From positions 536,001-600,000 of the forward strand of contig JABVXU010000002.1 of the NCBI GenBank assembly GCA_013365365.1: a stretch of DNA of 64,000 nucleotides, read 5' to 3'. Each line of letters begins with the position of its first letter. The first letter of the stretch is position 1. Origin of the DNA: Cruorifilaria tuberocauda. Taxonomy: Eukaryota; Nematoda; Chromadorea; Rhabditida; Onchocercidae. Positions 62,701 through 64,000 of this stretch are shown here, piece by piece. Under the pieces are notes generated by a model. The model was not told the origin of the DNA and did no database searches. It saw only the letters and a program-made list of their open reading frames with translations. The translations under genes and the position numbers were made by a program.

Positions 62701-64000
62701 TGAAGGCTGCATATCTTCATCAGGAACAGGTGAATGTGAGTGTTTTTGATTCTTGCTTTCAGTTGCCATGCGTTCGTTACAATTTTTTAAATGTATACCG
62801 GGTTTCATTAGCTTTAAGCGCGTTATTGATATTTAATTACTCTTTGCTTTATACCTCAAAAATTTCAGAAAGCGAAGCATGCACTTGTTTATATTTTTTC
62901 AATTTTATTTATATGTTTAACCCTAGCGTTTTCTCTATTCGAATTTAAATGTTTGAAAGGGAAAATTGAGCTGGATTTAGATCATTCAGTGTATCTATGT
63001 GGTGCCTTTAATAGTACTAACAACTATGAAGACTTATATATTTTTTTTAAAAAGATTTACACTATTTGATTTTTTTATTCATTCAATATTTTCGTGATTT
63101 TATGAATCGATTACTTCATTACAACTCAATTTTCAGATTTTAGTACATATTAATGTAGCATGTCACTATTTGTAAGTTGCAAAAAATCAGTTTTATGCAC
63201 TCACGCTCTTCTAAATAATCTTTTAAATAATAAAAAGAGCTTATGAAAATTGGGGTATTCACTTTTATAAGCATTTTTATTCTGCATGCTTCTAAAAATT
63301 TACTTTTGTCGTTAAAATGCATGATAAGTGATGTTTGCATGATTTCATTATTTCTCTTTAAATCCTAAGAGTAACCATGCTTATCGATGATGTATTTGCA
63401 GTTCGACGATAAGTCGCATATGTTGGATGCTGATCCTGCGTTGATGAAGAAATGTAGTCAGGAACTGGATCGATTTGGTTGCCGACAAGAAAAGTATTTT
63501 GAGGATGTGGTTGAATGTTTACGTTTAAAATATGATGAGTTAGGTAAAGTTCCTCCATAATGCTTATTATGAGTAAAGCCATTGATGTTTTGGACTTTCA
63601 AAGAAAAATAATCTAGGTTGAAATTTTTGTTTCTTAAGCATTTTTTAGCACATTGATTTTTCTAAAGATGGGAAATTTTTATTAATTCTGTATTTGTTAC
63701 CATCTTGGTCAATTATTTGAATAGTTTGTAGGCTTAGAATGTAAAGCAGTTGTTTTTACACGGGAAAAAATCGAAGCAGTGGATAATCAATTTGATGATG
63801 TGCTTCAGGTCAGATTTCTATCATTCAGTATTGAATATTAGAAAACACTTTGTCACTTTGTCACATTTGTTTTTTATTTTAAATAATTTCAGTAATTCAC
63901 ATTTAAATATATACTTAACTTCATCAAATTAGGAAGTACTTTCAGTATCATTGTCACGCTGACATAGACAAATACTGCCGTGCAGAAAGAGGTGATAGGG
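56711..64000 (+). CDS. GLG1: Golgi apparatus protein 1 (GLG1), 3' end outside window
   Basis: Twenty exons seen, all phase-consistent: 56711-56782, 57084-57123, 57188-57254, 57567-57777, 57914-58094, 58388-58531, 58640-58815, 58912-58998, 59257-59550, 59691-59834, 59988-60057, 60467-60647, 60752-60860, 60938-61075, 61474-61638, 61967-62172, 62609-62729, 63402-63543, 63732-63808, and 63937 to the edge. An N-terminal signal peptide (LLAQFFSIVLLYI) and a Gln-rich linker precede tandem cysteine-rich GLG1 repeats. Diagnostic blocks: DFHLDRPLYFACREDRE, SPEVVLTCG, EGRTLHCLLSH, CEQRLLEVQYFISRDW, and LDPQLYLACHEDA. GLG1 (ESL-1/MG-160) is a type I Golgi membrane protein that binds FGFs, E-selectin and TGF-beta precursors in vertebrates. 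The C-terminal transmembrane segment lies beyond the window. The start ATG is one base after TTTCAG, as for a trans-spliced mRNA. Intron 5 begins GCAAGT. Confidence 0.94.

Noticed and set aside
1..64000. tRNA, rRNA or CRISPR features
   Set aside because: No cloverleaf or rRNA sequence was recognised by eye. The window is eukaryotic, so CRISPR arrays are not expected, and no spaced repeat array was seen.

Overview
The window is AT-rich nuclear DNA from a nematode, most likely a filarial (Onchocercidae-like) worm. The evidence is multi-exon genes with mostly short introns, splice acceptors placed directly in front of start codons as expected for spliced-leader trans-splicing, an MSP-domain gene, and an exact copy of the nematode SL1 leader. 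Almost no gene appears as one long ORF. I rebuilt gene models by joining exons across GT-AG (and a few GC-AG) introns and checking reading phase and resemblance to families known from memory. No database search was run.

Region by region: 1-5.6 kb holds no recognisable gene. 5.65-7.05 kb (+) encodes an unrecognised secreted cysteine-rich protein. 7.05-13.98 kb is gene-poor, with a diverged direct repeat and one weak minus-strand ORF. 13.98-23.15 kb (+) is a tight head-to-tail cluster: RCL1 (18S rRNA maturation), a protein resembling the central domain of FANCL, RNase H2 subunit C, and a torsin AAA+ ATPase. 23.72-32.38 kb (-) is a large gene for tuberin (TSC2), convergent with the torsin gene. 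32.4-36.0 kb is a divergent intergenic region. 36.05-43.72 kb (+) is a complete 20-exon PPP4R4-like regulatory subunit of protein phosphatase 4, with a near-perfect hairpin in one intron. 43.7-48.9 kb is repeat-rich. It contains two diverged copies of one repeat in opposite orientation, each carrying an SL1-like leader (22/22 and 21/22 matches), and minus-strand fragments that may be a decayed or divergent zinc transporter. 48.9-50.9 kb (+) has a REEP/HVA22-like membrane protein and an MSP-domain protein. 52.0-52.5 kb (-) is a small secreted helical protein gene, part of whose exon is copied at 53.7 kb. 56.7 kb to the end (+) is GLG1 (Golgi apparatus protein 1), cut by the window edge.

Most genes are conserved housekeeping genes for ribosome biogenesis, genome maintenance, nuclear-envelope/ER function, TOR signalling, phosphatase regulation and Golgi function. 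They do not form one pathway. The most noteworthy points are a recognisable tuberin gene in a nematode (C. elegans lacks TSC1/TSC2), the SL1 copies inside an inverted repeat, and several introns that keep frame only with a GC-AG donor.
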